A stretch of 64,000 bases of DNA from Streptomyces violaceorubidus (GTDB lineage: Bacteria; Actinomycetota; Actinomycetes; Streptomycetales; Streptomycetaceae): contig NZ_JODM01000001.1 of assembly GCF_000717995.1 (NCBI RefSeq), positions 434,001-498,000 of the forward strand. The letters run 5' to 3'. Positions within the stretch are counted from its first letter, which is position 1. Each line of letters begins with the position of its first letter. Below, in pieces: positions 52,364 through 60,674 of the stretch. The translations under genes and the position numbers were made by a program. The notes beneath the pieces were generated by a model. It did no database searches. It was not told the DNA's origin and saw only the letters and a program-made list of their open reading frames with translations.

Positions 52364-54334
52364 GTGCACAACGACGACGGATTCAACGGGGCCGACGGCG
52401 GTTCCGTCCCGCACACCGTGATCGAGGGGCGCTACGAGCTGCTGGAGCCGATCGGCAGCGGCGGCATGGGTGAGGTCTGGAGGGCCCACGACCGGCGGCT
52501 GCGCCGGTTCGTCGCCGTGAAGGGGCTCCTCGACCGCAGGGCCATGACCGCGGACACCGAGCAGGCGGCGATGCAGCGGGCTCGTCGCGAGGCCGAGGCG
52601 CTCGCCAAGATCGAGCACCAGAACGTGGTGACGGTCCACGACCAGATCGAGACCGCCGACCAGGTCTGGATCGTGATGAAGCTGCTCGAAGGGCGGTCGC
52701 TGGCCGACCTGCTGCGCCGTGACGGCGTCCTCGGTGTGCCCAGGGCCGCGGACATCGGTCTCCAGATGGCCCAGGGCCTGCGGGCCGTCCACGAGGCGTC
52801 GGTCCTGCACCGCGACGTCAAGCCCGGCAACGTACTGGTGCGGGACAGCGGTCAGGTGGTTCTGGTGGACTTCGGCATCGCCACCTTCGAGGGCGCGGAC
52901 CGGGTCACCCGGTACGGCGGCGTCATCGGCACGCCCCCCTACCTGGCGCCCGAGCTCTTCGCCCCCGCCTCCCGCGGCCCCACGTCCGCCTCCGACCTGT
53001 GGGCACTGGGCGTCACCCTGTACGAGATGGTCGAGGGGCGCCTGCCCTTCGGCGGCAACGAGGTCTGGGAGGTGCAGGCGAACATCCAGCAGTCGCCCGA
53101 CCCCGTCCTCCGCTACGCCGGCCCCCTCGGCCCCGTCATCCAGGGGTTGTTGGCCACCGACCCGGACAGGCGCCTGGACGCGGCTTCGGCGGAGGAGATG
53201 CTCCGGGAGGTCCTCACGGACCCGGGCACGCCGGCCCCCGCCCAGGCCGCCACCCCCGCACTTGCGCCCACCGCCCGGCCCACACCGGCGCCCTCCCGGC
53301 CCGCTCCGGCGGTGGACGCACCGGAATCCGTCGCGTCCTCCGCCGAAGCCGTGCCCCCCGCACCGTCGCCCGCGGCGTCGGGCGGAGGCCGCGGGCGGTT
53401 GTCCGGCTGGAAGGCGGCGGCGGCCGCGGCGTGTGTCGTCCTGCTCGCCGGGGGAGGCTGGCTCGTCGCGCAGAACGACTCCGGGGGCGAGCGGGACGAG
53501 GCCTCCGGGCAACAGGGAGCGGGAGCCGCCGGGGGCGACACGGAGCAGGCCTGGGAGCAGTGGCAGAGCACCAGGAAGAGGCTGACGATCGGCGCCAAGG
53601 AGGACCAGCCCGGGCTGAGCTTCTACGACGAGGACACCGGCGTGTGGAGCGGGTTCGACGTCGACATCGCCTACGCCCTCGCCAGCAGACTGGGCTACGG
53701 CAAGGAGCAGGTCGACTTCTACGGGGTGACCACGGCCAACCGGGCCAGCAAGCTGAAGAACGGGGAAGTGGACCTGGTCGTCGCCTCGTACAGCATGACG
53801 CCCGAGCGGGAGAAGCGGGACGGCATCAGCTTCGTCGGCCCCTACTACAAGGCGGGCAGCAGCCTCCTCGTGCGCAAGAACTCCGCGAAGTACGACCTCG
53901 ACGAGGCCGTCGACGTGAAGAGGAACGAGGTCGAGGTGTGCACCGCGCGGGACTCCACGTACGCGGACAAGCTGAAGGAGGACGGCTACACCACGGGGAA
54001 GTGGCAGCCCGACACCTACAAGGAGTGCGTGGAGAGACTGCTGGACAAGCGCTCGAGCGTGTACGCGGTCGCCTCGGACGACGTTCTGCTCGCCGGGTAC
54101 GCCCAGAACGATCCGGCGCATCTCAAGCTGCTGCCCAGCGGCGCGGGCACGGAGCCCTACGGGGTGGCGATGCGGAAGGACGACCCGCTCCTGAAGCGCA
54201 AGGTGTGCTCGGGGCTCCGGGAGATCCTGGCCGGCAAGGAGTGGTCGGAGATGTACATGAAGGACCTGTCCCCGCTGACGGGACGGAAGACCGCGCCGAG
54301 CCGGCCGGAACCGAGGCCCTGCTCGGCCGAGTGA
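52364..54334 (+). CDS. Transmembrane Ser/Thr protein kinase fused to an extracellular solute-binding (SBP_bac_3) domain
   Basis: A 656-residue one-piece receptor kinase. Residues about 24-290 are a PknB-type kinase: GSGGMGEVW (Gly loop), VAVKGL (Lys53), HRDVKPGNVLV (catalytic loop), VDFGIA (DFG) and GTPPYLAPEL. A Pro/Ala-rich linker leads to one helix, AAAAACVVLLAGGGWLVA (about 377-396). The outside part, RLTIGAKEDQPGLSFYDEDTGVWSGFDVDIAYALASRLG..., is a complete family 3 periplasmic-binding domain like the glutamate/glutamine binders GlnH/GluB, with YSMTPEREKRDGISFVGPYYKAGSSLLV. It should sense an amino acid or similar ligand and phosphorylate cytoplasmic targets. A AAGGGGG box supports GTG 52364. 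Confidence 0.92.
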   Translation: MHNDDGFNGADGGSVPHTVIEGRYELLEPIGSGGMGEVWRAHDRRLRRFVAVKGLLDRRAMTADTEQAAMQRARREAEALAKIEHQNVVTVHDQIETADQVWIVMKLLEGRSLADLLRRDGVLGVPRAADIGLQMAQGLRAVHEASVLHRDVKPGNVLVRDSGQVVLVDFGIATFEGADRVTRYGGVIGTPPYLAPELFAPASRGPTSASDLWALGVTLYEMVEGRLPFGGNEVWEVQANIQQSPDPVLRYAGPLGPVIQGLLATDPDRRLDAASAEEMLREVLTDPGTPAPAQAATPALAPTARPTPAPSRPAPAVDAPESVASSAEAVPPAPSPAASGGGRGRLSGWKAAAAAACVVLLAGGGWLVAQNDSGGERDEASGQQGAGAAGGDTEQAWEQWQSTRKRLTIGAKEDQPGLSFYDEDTGVWSGFDVDIAYALASRLGYGKEQVDFYGVTTANRASKLKNGEVDLVVASYSMTPEREKRDGISFVGPYYKAGSSLLVRKNSAKYDLDEAVDVKRNEVEVCTARDSTYADKLKEDGYTTGKWQPDTYKECVERLLDKRSSVYAVASDDVLLAGYAQNDPAHLKLLPSGAGTEPYGVAMRKDDPLLKRKVCSGLREILAGKEWSEMYMKDLSPLTGRKTAPSRPEPRPCSAE

Positions 54335-54337
54335 AGA

Positions 54338-54369
54338 CCGCGGCTCCTCCGGACGGGGAGGGGCCGCGG
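54338..54369. terminator. Hairpin between convergent kinase and ALDH genes
   Basis: CCGCGGCTCC (54338-54347) pairs with GGGGCCGCGG at 54360-54369, with one mismatch, 4 nt after the kinase stop. Confidence 0.6.
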
Positions 54370-54404
54370 CCCGTCGGCGTCGGCGCCGGGTGACGGGGAG
54401 CCGG

Positions 54405-55298
54405 TCAGTACGACGAACCGGACGCGCCCAGTGCGCCCGTCGGGTGCCAGACCGTCTTCGTCTCCAGGAACGCCGTCAGGCGGTCGGTGCCCGGGGTCGC
54501 GGACCAGTCGGCGTCGTCCACAGGCTGTGGACGCAGGACGCGCTTGAGGTTGTCCGCCGCCGTGATCTCCAGCTCCTTCGCCAGCGTCTCGTCGGCCCCC
54601 GCGAGGTCGATCGCGTTGACGTCCTGGTGGGCGGCGAGCGGGGCGGCGATCTCCGCCGTACGGCCGGAGAGTATGTTGACCACGCCGCCGGGGAGGTCGG
54701 AGGTGGCCAGGACCTCGCCCAGGGACAGGGCGGGGAGGGGGGACTTCTCCGAGGCCACCACGACCGCCGTGTTGCCCGTCGCGATGACCGGGGCGAGCAC
54801 CGACACCAGGCCCAGGAAGGACGACTCCTGCGGGGCCAGGACGGCGACGACTCCCGTCGGCTCGGGGGAGGACAGGTTGAAGTAGGGGCCCGCGACCGGG
54901 TTGCCGCCGCCGACCACCTGGGCGATCTTGTCGGTCCAGCCCGCGTACCAGACCCAGCGGTCGATCGCCGCGTCCACCTGTGCCGCGGCCTTGGACTTCG
55001 ACAGGCCCTCCGCGTCGGCGACCTCCGCGACGTACTGGTCGCGGCGGCCCTCCAGCATCTCGGCGATCCGGTAGAGGATCTGGCCGCGGTTGTACGCCGT
55101 GGCGCCCGACCAGCCGCCGAACGCCTTGCGCGCGGCGACCACCGCGTCACGGGCGTCCTTGCGGGAGGAGAGAGGGGCGTTGGCCAGCCAGTTGTTCTTC
55201 GAGTCCGTCACCTCGTACACCCGGCCGCTCTCGGAACGCGGGAACTTCCCGCCCACGTACAGCTTGTAGGTCTTCAGCACGCTGAGTCGCTCAGACAT
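54405..55298 (-). CDS. Truncated, non-catalytic aldehyde dehydrogenase-like subunit (ALDH16 second half)
   Basis: A 297-residue ALDH-superfamily protein lacking the catalytic half. It has the N-terminal NAD-binding region: TYKLYVGGKFPRSESGRVYEV, RKAFGGWSGATAYNRGQILYRIAEMLEGRRDQYVAEV, WVWYAGWTDKIAQVVGG and GVVAVLAPQESSFLGLVSVLAPVIATGNTAVVVASEKSPLPAL. It then ends after ITAADNLKRVLR with a short tail. The catalytic Cys and the Glu-containing LELGGK are absent. It overlaps the full-length ALDH gene by 8 nt. The order of full ALDH then half ALDH equals the two domains of the ALDH16 family (about 780 residues in total), here as separate chains. Confidence 0.88.
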   Translation of the reverse strand: MSERLSVLKTYKLYVGGKFPRSESGRVYEVTDSKNNWLANAPLSSRKDARDAVVAARKAFGGWSGATAYNRGQILYRIAEMLEGRRDQYVAEVADAEGLSKSKAAAQVDAAIDRWVWYAGWTDKIAQVVGGGNPVAGPYFNLSSPEPTGVVAVLAPQESSFLGLVSVLAPVIATGNTAVVVASEKSPLPALSLGEVLATSDLPGGVVNILSGRTAEIAAPLAAHQDVNAIDLAGADETLAKELEITAADNLKRVLRPQPVDDADWSATPGTDRLTAFLETKTVWHPTGALGASGSSY

Positions 55299-56751
55299 CG
55301 AGGTAAGCCTCCAGGCCGTGGCGGCCGCCCTCGCGGCCGAAGCCCGACTCCTTGTAGCCGCCGAACGGCGACGTCGGGTCGAACTTGTTGAACGTGTTGG
55401 ACCAGATCACACCCGCACGGAGCTTGTTCGCGACCGCCAGGATGCGCGAGCCCTTCTCCGTCCAGATGCCCGCCGACAGGCCGTACGGGGTGTTGTTGGC
55501 CTTGGCGACCGCCTCGTCCGGCGTGCGGAAGGTGAGGACGGACAGCACCGGGCCGAAGATCTCGTCGCGGGCGACGGTGTGCGCCTGGGTGACGTTCGTG
55601 AAGAGCGTCGGGGCGAACCAGTAGCCGGAGGAGGGGAGTTCGCAGGCCGGGGACCAGCGCTCGGCGCCCTCCGCCTCGCCCTGGTCCGCGAGGGCGGTGA
55701 TCCGGGCCAGCTGCTCGGCGGAGTTGATCGCGCCGATGTCCGTGTTCTTGTCCAGGGGGTCGCCCAGGCGGAGCGTGGTGAGCCTGCGCTTGAGGGAGTC
55801 GAGCAGCTCGTCGTGGATCGACTCCTGGACCAGGAGGCGGGAGCCCGCGCAGCAGACCTGGCCCTGGTTGAAGAAGATGCCGGTGACGATGCCCTCGACG
55901 GCCTGGTCGATCGGGGCGTCGTCGAAGACGATGTTGGCGCCCTTGCCGCCCAGTTCCAGGGTGAGCTTCTTGCAGGTGCCCGCGACCGTGCGCGCGATCT
56001 GCTTGCCGACGGCCGTGGAGCCCGTGAAGGCGACCTTGTTCACGTCGGGGTGCGCGGTCAGCGCCGCTCCGGCGCGGCCGTCACCGGTGATGATGTTGAC
56101 GACGCCCCTGGGGAGCCCGGCCTGGCGGCAGATGTCCGCGAAGAACAGGGCGGAGAGGGGGGTCGTCTCGGCGGGCTTGAGCACCACCGTGTTGCCGGTG
56201 GCGAGCGCCGGGGCGATCTTCCAGGCCAGCATCAGGAGGGGGAAGTTCCAGGGGATGACCTGGCCGGCCACGCCGAGGGGGCGGGGGTTCGCGCCGTAGC
56301 CCGCGTGGTCCAGCTTGTCGGCCCAGCCCGCGTAGTAGAAGAAGTGCGCCGCCACCAGGGGGAGGTCGGCGTCCCGGGTCTCCCGGATCGGCTTGCCGTT
56401 GTCCAGGGTCTCCAGGACGGCCAGCTCGCGGCTGCGTTCCTGGATGATGCGGGCGATGCGGAAGAGGTACTTCGCGCGCTCCGCGCCGGGCAGAGCCGAC
56501 CACTTCTCGAAGGCCTTGCGGGCCGCCTTCACGGCGCGGTCGACGTCCGCCTCGCCGGCCTCGGCCACCTCGGAGAGGACCTCTTCGGTGGCGGGGGAGA
56601 CGGTCTTGAAGACCTTGCCGTCGGCCGCCTCGGTGAACTCGCCGTCGATGAACAGGCCGTACGACGGCGCGATGTCGACGACCGCGCGGGACTCGGGTGC
56701 CGGGGCGTACGCGAACGCGGGGGAGGGGGAGGGGGAGGGTGCGGGTGCCAT
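55291..56751 (-). CDS. NAD-dependent aldehyde dehydrogenase, full length
   Basis: A 486-residue aldehyde dehydrogenase. Motifs are GVAGQVIPWNFPLLMLAWKIAPALATGNTVVLKPAETTPLSAL (NAD site), VAFTGSTAVGKQIA, the catalytic Glu in KLTLELGGKGANIVFDD, the catalytic Cys in FFNQGQVCCAGSRLLVQ and the C-terminal WSNTFNKFDPTSPFGGYKESGFGREGG. The N-terminus bears a short S-P repeat encoded by a CCCTCC-type microsatellite. It starts 5 nt after deoC and overlaps the truncated ALDH downstream, so the three are one operon. DeoC releases acetaldehyde, so oxidation of acetaldehyde to acetate is the likely role. Confidence 0.93.
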   Translation of the reverse strand: MAPAPSPSPSPAFAYAPAPESRAVVDIAPSYGLFIDGEFTEAADGKVFKTVSPATEEVLSEVAEAGEADVDRAVKAARKAFEKWSALPGAERAKYLFRIARIIQERSRELAVLETLDNGKPIRETRDADLPLVAAHFFYYAGWADKLDHAGYGANPRPLGVAGQVIPWNFPLLMLAWKIAPALATGNTVVLKPAETTPLSALFFADICRQAGLPRGVVNIITGDGRAGAALTAHPDVNKVAFTGSTAVGKQIARTVAGTCKKLTLELGGKGANIVFDDAPIDQAVEGIVTGIFFNQGQVCCAGSRLLVQESIHDELLDSLKRRLTTLRLGDPLDKNTDIGAINSAEQLARITALADQGEAEGAERWSPACELPSSGYWFAPTLFTNVTQAHTVARDEIFGPVLSVLTFRTPDEAVAKANNTPYGLSAGIWTEKGSRILAVANKLRAGVIWSNTFNKFDPTSPFGGYKESGFGREGGRHGLEAYLDV

Positions 56752-56756
56752 GTCGA

Positions 56757-57752
56757 TCAGTCCACCGTCACGTAGTCGGGGCCGGAGTAACGGCCCGTGG
56801 TCAGCTTCTGGCGCTGCATCAGCAGGTCGTTCAGCAGGGACGAGGCGCCGAAGCGGAACCAGTGGTTGTCCAGCCAGTCCTCGCCCGCCGTCTCGTTGAC
56901 CAGGACCAGGAACTTGATCGCGTCCTTCGCGGTGCGGATGCCGCCGGCCGGCTTCACGCCCACCTGGACGCCGGTCTGCGCGCGGAAGTCGCGGACCGCC
57001 TCCAGCATCAGCAGGGTGTTGGCGGGGGTGGCGTTGACCGCGACCTTGCCGGTGGACGTCTTGATGAAGTCCGCGCCGGCCAGCATGCCGAGCCAGCTGG
57101 CGCGGCGGATGTTGTCGTACGTCGACAGCTCGCCGGTCTCGAAGATGACCTTCAGACGGGCGGCCGTGCCGCAGGCCTCGCGCACGGCGGTGATCTCGTC
57201 GTGCACCTTCATGTAGTTCCCCGCGAGGAACGCGCCGCGGTCGATGACCATGTCGACCTCGTCCGCGCCCGCCGCCACGGCCTCGCGCACGTCGGCCAGC
57301 TTGACGGCCAGCGAGGCGCGGCCGGCCGGGAACGCCGTGGCCACCGAGGCGACCTTCACGCCGGAGCCGGCGACGGCCTCCTTCGCGGTGGGCACCATGT
57401 CGGGGTACACGCAGACGGCGGCGGTGGCCGGGGCCGTGCGGTCGGTCGGGTCGGGGCGGACCGCCTTGGCGCCGAGGGCCCGGACCTTGCCCGGGGTGTC
57501 CGCGCCTTCCAGCGTCGTCAGGTCGACCATCGAGATGGCGAGGTCGAGGGCGTACGCCTTCGCGGTGGTCTTGATGGAACGGGTGCCGAGGGAGGCTGCG
57601 CGCGCCTCCAGACCGACCGTGTCGACCCCGGGCAGTCCGTGGAGGAAGCGGCGCAGGGTGCTGTCGGACGCGGTGACGTCGGCGAATCCGTGTGCGGGTC
57701 CGTTTGCGGGGCTCTGGGCGGGTCCGTTCGCGGCGGGTGCAGTGGTGGGCAT
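56757..57752 (-). CDS. deoC: Deoxyribose-phosphate aldolase
   Basis: A roughly 331-residue class I aldolase splitting 2-deoxyribose-5-phosphate into glyceraldehyde-3-phosphate and acetaldehyde. Key motifs are AVCVYPDMVPTAKEAVAGSGVKVASVATAFPAG, EVDMVIDRGAFLAGNYMKVHDEITAVREACG, LKVIFETGEL, FIKTSTGKV (Schiff-base lysine region) and VGVKPAGGIRTAKDAIKFLVLVNE. The long N-terminal extension (about 65 residues before TLEGADTPGKV) is typical of actinobacterial and animal forms. ATG 57752 is taken as start; GTG 57758 is two codons upstream. The exact palindrome lies 19 nt upstream. First gene of the deoC-ALDH-ALDH operon. Confidence 0.93.
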   Translation of the reverse strand: MPTTAPAANGPAQSPANGPAHGFADVTASDSTLRRFLHGLPGVDTVGLEARAASLGTRSIKTTAKAYALDLAISMVDLTTLEGADTPGKVRALGAKAVRPDPTDRTAPATAAVCVYPDMVPTAKEAVAGSGVKVASVATAFPAGRASLAVKLADVREAVAAGADEVDMVIDRGAFLAGNYMKVHDEITAVREACGTAARLKVIFETGELSTYDNIRRASWLGMLAGADFIKTSTGKVAVNATPANTLLMLEAVRDFRAQTGVQVGVKPAGGIRTAKDAIKFLVLVNETAGEDWLDNHWFRFGASSLLNDLLMQRQKLTTGRYSGPDYVTVD

Positions 57753-57771
57753 GGTCACCAGATGAGCATAT

Positions 57772-57783
57772 CTACGCGCGTAG
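57772..57783. promoter_or_regulatory. Nucleoside-regulon operator, exact palindrome
   Basis: CTACGCGCGTAG with A/T-rich flank ATAT on the deoC side. Distance and orientation suit repression of the deoC promoter. Confidence 0.85.
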
Positions 57784-57788
57784 CAGTC

Positions 57789-57836
57789 TGTACAGCCCCC
57801 GGGCTCGTCCGGTGTACAGCCCCCGGGCTTGTCCGG
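57789..57836. repeat. 24-bp tandem direct repeat
   Basis: Two adjacent 24-bp copies beginning TGTACAGCCCCCGGGCT (57789-57812 and 57813-57836) that differ at one base, followed by the start of a third (TGTACC). It lies between the deoC operator and the PH-domain gene. Confidence 0.9.
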
Positions 57837-57889
57837 TGTACCGGCACCGCGTGCGAGCGCCGGGCGGGCCGTCGGGCACAATCGGCAGC

Positions 57890-58603
57890 ATGAGCACGCC
57901 GCAGCCCCAGTCATCCTCGCCGCAGCCGTCGGGACCCGTGTCCAAGGACCGGGCCTACCGCTCGCCCGCGGGTATCTCCGGCGGTGTGCTGGTACTCGCC
58001 CTCGTCCTGTGGCTCGGCATCGACGCCCTGGTCGCGGGCGACGGGAGCACCCGCTGGAAGGCGCTCGCGGCGCTGGTCTTCCTCGTGCCGCTCGTCGCCG
58101 CCTACACCGTGCGTCCCGCCGTCTTCGCGAACGACGACCGGATGCGGGTGCGCAATCCGTTCCGGGTGATCGTGCTTCCCTGGTCGCGGGTCGAGTCGTT
58201 CCGGTCCGCCTACACGAACGAGGTCTTCACCGAGGGCGGCGCCAAGTACCAGCTGTGGTCCGTGCCGGTTTCGCTGCGCGGGCGCAAGAAGGCCGCGCGG
58301 CAGGAGGATCGGCGGGCCGTCGGTGGTGCTGGCGGTGCCGGTGGGCGCAGGCGCGGGAGTGTGCTCGGCGGTATGGGGCAGTTCGGTTCGCGCGGCGACG
58401 GTGTCGGGTCGGGGGCTGTCGAGGCGGACGGGCCGGTGCGGGCCGAGGCCGACAAGGTCATGGACGAGTTGCGTGAGCTGTGGGAGGCGCGGCAGGCCGC
58501 CGAGGGCTCTCGGGGCGAGGTGACCGTGCGGTGGGCGTACGAGGTCATCGTGCCGGTGGTCGTCGGGGCGGTGGCGCTGGGGGTGCTGCTCGGGGTGGGG
58601 TGA
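57890..58603 (+). CDS. PH-domain membrane protein
   Basis: A 237-residue protein. A Ser/Pro/Gln-rich N-terminus of about 30 residues precedes two helices (GGVLVLALVLWLGIDALVAG and ALAALVFLVPLVAAYTV) and a compact bacterial PH-like domain, RPAVFANDDRMRVRNPFRVIVLPWSRVESFRSAYTNEVFTEGGAKYQLWSVPVSLRGRKKAARQ. A Gly/Arg-rich linker follows, then an acidic helix EADKVMDELRELWEARQAAEG and a last helix YEVIVPVVVGAVALGVLLGVG. Such proteins are widespread in actinobacteria and of unknown role. It is divergent from deoC and is not obviously in the nucleoside regulon. A CACAAT box lies 7 nt before the start. Confidence 0.82.
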   Translation: MSTPQPQSSSPQPSGPVSKDRAYRSPAGISGGVLVLALVLWLGIDALVAGDGSTRWKALAALVFLVPLVAAYTVRPAVFANDDRMRVRNPFRVIVLPWSRVESFRSAYTNEVFTEGGAKYQLWSVPVSLRGRKKAARQEDRRAVGGAGGAGGRRRGSVLGGMGQFGSRGDGVGSGAVEADGPVRAEADKVMDELRELWEARQAAEGSRGEVTVRWAYEVIVPVVVGAVALGVLLGVG

Positions 58604-58645
58604 GGTGGGGTGGGTGGTGGTGGGGGGCGCCTGGTGGCGTTGTGG

Positions 58646-58682
58646 TGGCCGTGGCCGTGGCCGTGGCCGTGGCCGTGGCGGT
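58646..58682. repeat. Hexanucleotide microsatellite (GGCCGT)n
   Basis: About six tandem GGCCGT units followed by GGCGGTGGTGGTGA, in the gap after the PH-domain gene. Confidence 0.9.
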
Positions 58683-58697
58683 GGTGGTGATGTGGTC

Positions 58698-58719
58698 GGG
58701 GGCGCCCTTGAGCGCCCCC
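58698..58719 (+). terminator. Intrinsic terminator after the PH-domain gene
   Basis: Perfect 8-bp inverted repeat GGGGGCGC (58698-58705) and GCGCCCCC (58712-58719) followed by GGTTTT on the plus strand. Confidence 0.8.
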
Positions 58720-58744
58720 GGTTTTCCGGGTCCGGTTGTTGTTG

Positions 58745-60421
58745 CTAGATGCCGGCCGCCGTCGACACGTCGTGTTTGAGCGCCGTCAGCAGGTCCCTTG
58801 CCGTCGTCCGGGCGGCCGGGAGGTCGGCGCGCGTGGCGACCGGGACGACCACCTCCAGGTAGCACTTCAGCTTGGGCTCCGTGCCGCTGGGGCGGACGAT
58901 GACCCTGGCTCCGTCGAGCGTGTAGCGCAGACCGTCGGTGGGCGGGAGGGTGTCCGTGCCCCGGGTGAGGTCCTCCGCCCTGGTGACCGGGAGGCCCGCG
59001 AGGGTCGCCGGGGGCTGCTCGCGCAGGCGGGTCATCGCGGCGGCGATGAGGGAGAGGTCCGCCACGCGCACCGAGAGCTGGTCCGTGGCGTGCAGGCCGT
59101 GCTCCACGGCGATGTCGTCGAGGAGGTCGAGGAGGGTGCGGTCGGCCTCCTTGAGGGTGGAGGCCAGCTCCGTGATCAGGAGGGCCGCGGTGATGCCGTC
59201 CTTGTCGCGGACGCCCTCCGGGTCGACGCAGTAGCCGAGGGCCTCCTCGTAGCCGTAGCGGATGCCCTCCACGCGGGCGATCCACTTGAAGCCGGTGAGC
59301 GTCTCGACGTGGGGGACCTTCGCCTTCGCCGCGATGCGGCCGAGGAGGGAGGACGAGACGATCGACTCCGCGAACGTGCCGTGCGCTCCGCGGGTGACCA
59401 GGTGGGCGGCGAGGAGGGCGCCGACCTCGTCGCCCCGGAGCATGCGCCAGCCTGCGGGGTCCGTCGCGTCCGGTACCGCCACTGCCAGGCGGTCCGCGTC
59501 CGGGTCGTTGGCGATGACCAGGTCGGGGGCGGGGTCGGTCGCGCGGGCCTTCGTGAAGGCCAGGTCCATCGCGCCGGGCTCTTCCGGGTTGGGGAAGGCG
59601 ACGGTGGGGAAGTCCGGGTCGGGGTCGGCCTGCTCGGTGACGAGGGTGGGCCGCGGGAAACCGGCTCGGGCGAAGGCGGCGAGGAGGGTGTCCTTGCCGA
59701 CGCCGTGCATCGCGGTGTAGACCGTGCGGGCGGTGCGGGGGGAGTCGGGGGCGAGGACGGCGTCCGTGCGGGTGAGGTAGGCGTCGAGGACGGCGTCGTC
59801 GAGGGTCTGCCAGCCGGTGTCGGGGCGGGGGACGTCGTGCAGGGTGCGTACGGCGTCGATCTCGGCGGCGATGTCGGCGTCGGCGGGGGGCACGATCTGG
59901 GAGCCGTCGCCGAGGTACACCTTGTAGCCGTTGTCGCGGGGCGGGTTGTGGCTGGCGGTGACCTCCACTCCGGCGACGGCGCCGAGGTGCCGGATCGCGA
60001 AGGCGAGGACGGGGGTGGGGAGGGGGCGGGGGAGTACGGCGGCGCGGAGGCCGGCGCCGGTCATCACGGCGGCGGTGTCGCGGGCGAAGTCCGCGGACTT
60101 GTGGCGGGCGTCGTAGCCGATGACGACCAGGCCGGCCGTGTCGGTCCCGTGGTGGGTCCCCTGCTTCTTGAGGTACGCGGCGAGGCCGGCGGCGGCGCGG
60201 ATGACGACCGAGCGGTTCATGCGCATCGGGCCGGCGCCCAGTTCGCCGCGCAGGCCCGCGGTGCCGAACTGGAGGGTGCCGGAGAAGCGTGCGGTGAGCT
60301 CGGCGCGGTCCTCGGCTTCGATGAGGCGGGCGAGTTCCGCGCGGGTGTCCGCGTCGGGGTCCTCGGCCAGCCATGCCTTGGCTCGTGCGAGGAGGTCGTC
60401 GTCGTTGTTCACGTCTTGCAC
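58745..60421 (-). CDS. Alpha-D-phosphohexomutase-family enzyme, likely phosphopentomutase
   Basis: A 558-residue mutase with all four family domains. TAGLRGELGAGPMRMNRSVV is the family opening. GVEVTASHNPPRDNGYKVYLGDGSQIVPP contains the phosphoserine loop, LVIANDPDADRLAVAV the Mg site, YGYEEALGYCVDP the sugar-binding loop and VIVRPSGTEPKLKCYLEV the phosphate-binding loop. It is often labelled phosphomannomutase. The T-A-S-H-N-P-P-x-x-N-G-Y-K-V-Y loop and length match the PGM2/phosphopentomutase clade. Lying between purine nucleoside phosphorylase and deoC, interconversion of (deoxy)ribose 1- and 5-phosphate is the economical reading. A GAGG box supports GTG 60421; GTG 60412 is possible. Confidence 0.88.
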   Translation of the reverse strand: MQDVNNDDDLLARAKAWLAEDPDADTRAELARLIEAEDRAELTARFSGTLQFGTAGLRGELGAGPMRMNRSVVIRAAAGLAAYLKKQGTHHGTDTAGLVVIGYDARHKSADFARDTAAVMTGAGLRAAVLPRPLPTPVLAFAIRHLGAVAGVEVTASHNPPRDNGYKVYLGDGSQIVPPADADIAAEIDAVRTLHDVPRPDTGWQTLDDAVLDAYLTRTDAVLAPDSPRTARTVYTAMHGVGKDTLLAAFARAGFPRPTLVTEQADPDPDFPTVAFPNPEEPGAMDLAFTKARATDPAPDLVIANDPDADRLAVAVPDATDPAGWRMLRGDEVGALLAAHLVTRGAHGTFAESIVSSSLLGRIAAKAKVPHVETLTGFKWIARVEGIRYGYEEALGYCVDPEGVRDKDGITAALLITELASTLKEADRTLLDLLDDIAVEHGLHATDQLSVRVADLSLIAAAMTRLREQPPATLAGLPVTRAEDLTRGTDTLPPTDGLRYTLDGARVIVRPSGTEPKLKCYLEVVVPVATRADLPAARTTARDLLTALKHDVSTAAGI

Positions 60422-60450
60422 GTCGGTCAGCCTCTCGGGTGTCGGGTGGT

Positions 60451-60513
60451 GGTGCCTGCGGCGGCCTGTGCGGGGTGGGTGGGGGGTGCGGGTGCCTGCG
60501 GCGGCCTGTGCGG
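60451..60513. repeat. 23-bp direct repeat, two copies
   Basis: A 23-bp unit starting GGTGCCTGCGGCGGCC occurs at 60451-60473 and 60491-60513, a 40-bp period. Confidence 0.85.
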
Positions 60514-60674
60514 CTCCGGTGGGGGTGCGGGTGGCGCGGTGGGTTCGGTGGTGGGTCGGGGCCGCGCCGGGGGGTGTCCGTCCTCGGAACGGCGCGGAAT
60601 CGGTGGGACAGGGATGTGGGACTCCGTTGACGCGCCAACCGCTGCGGGCGGACACCCCCCGACACGTCCCCTTC

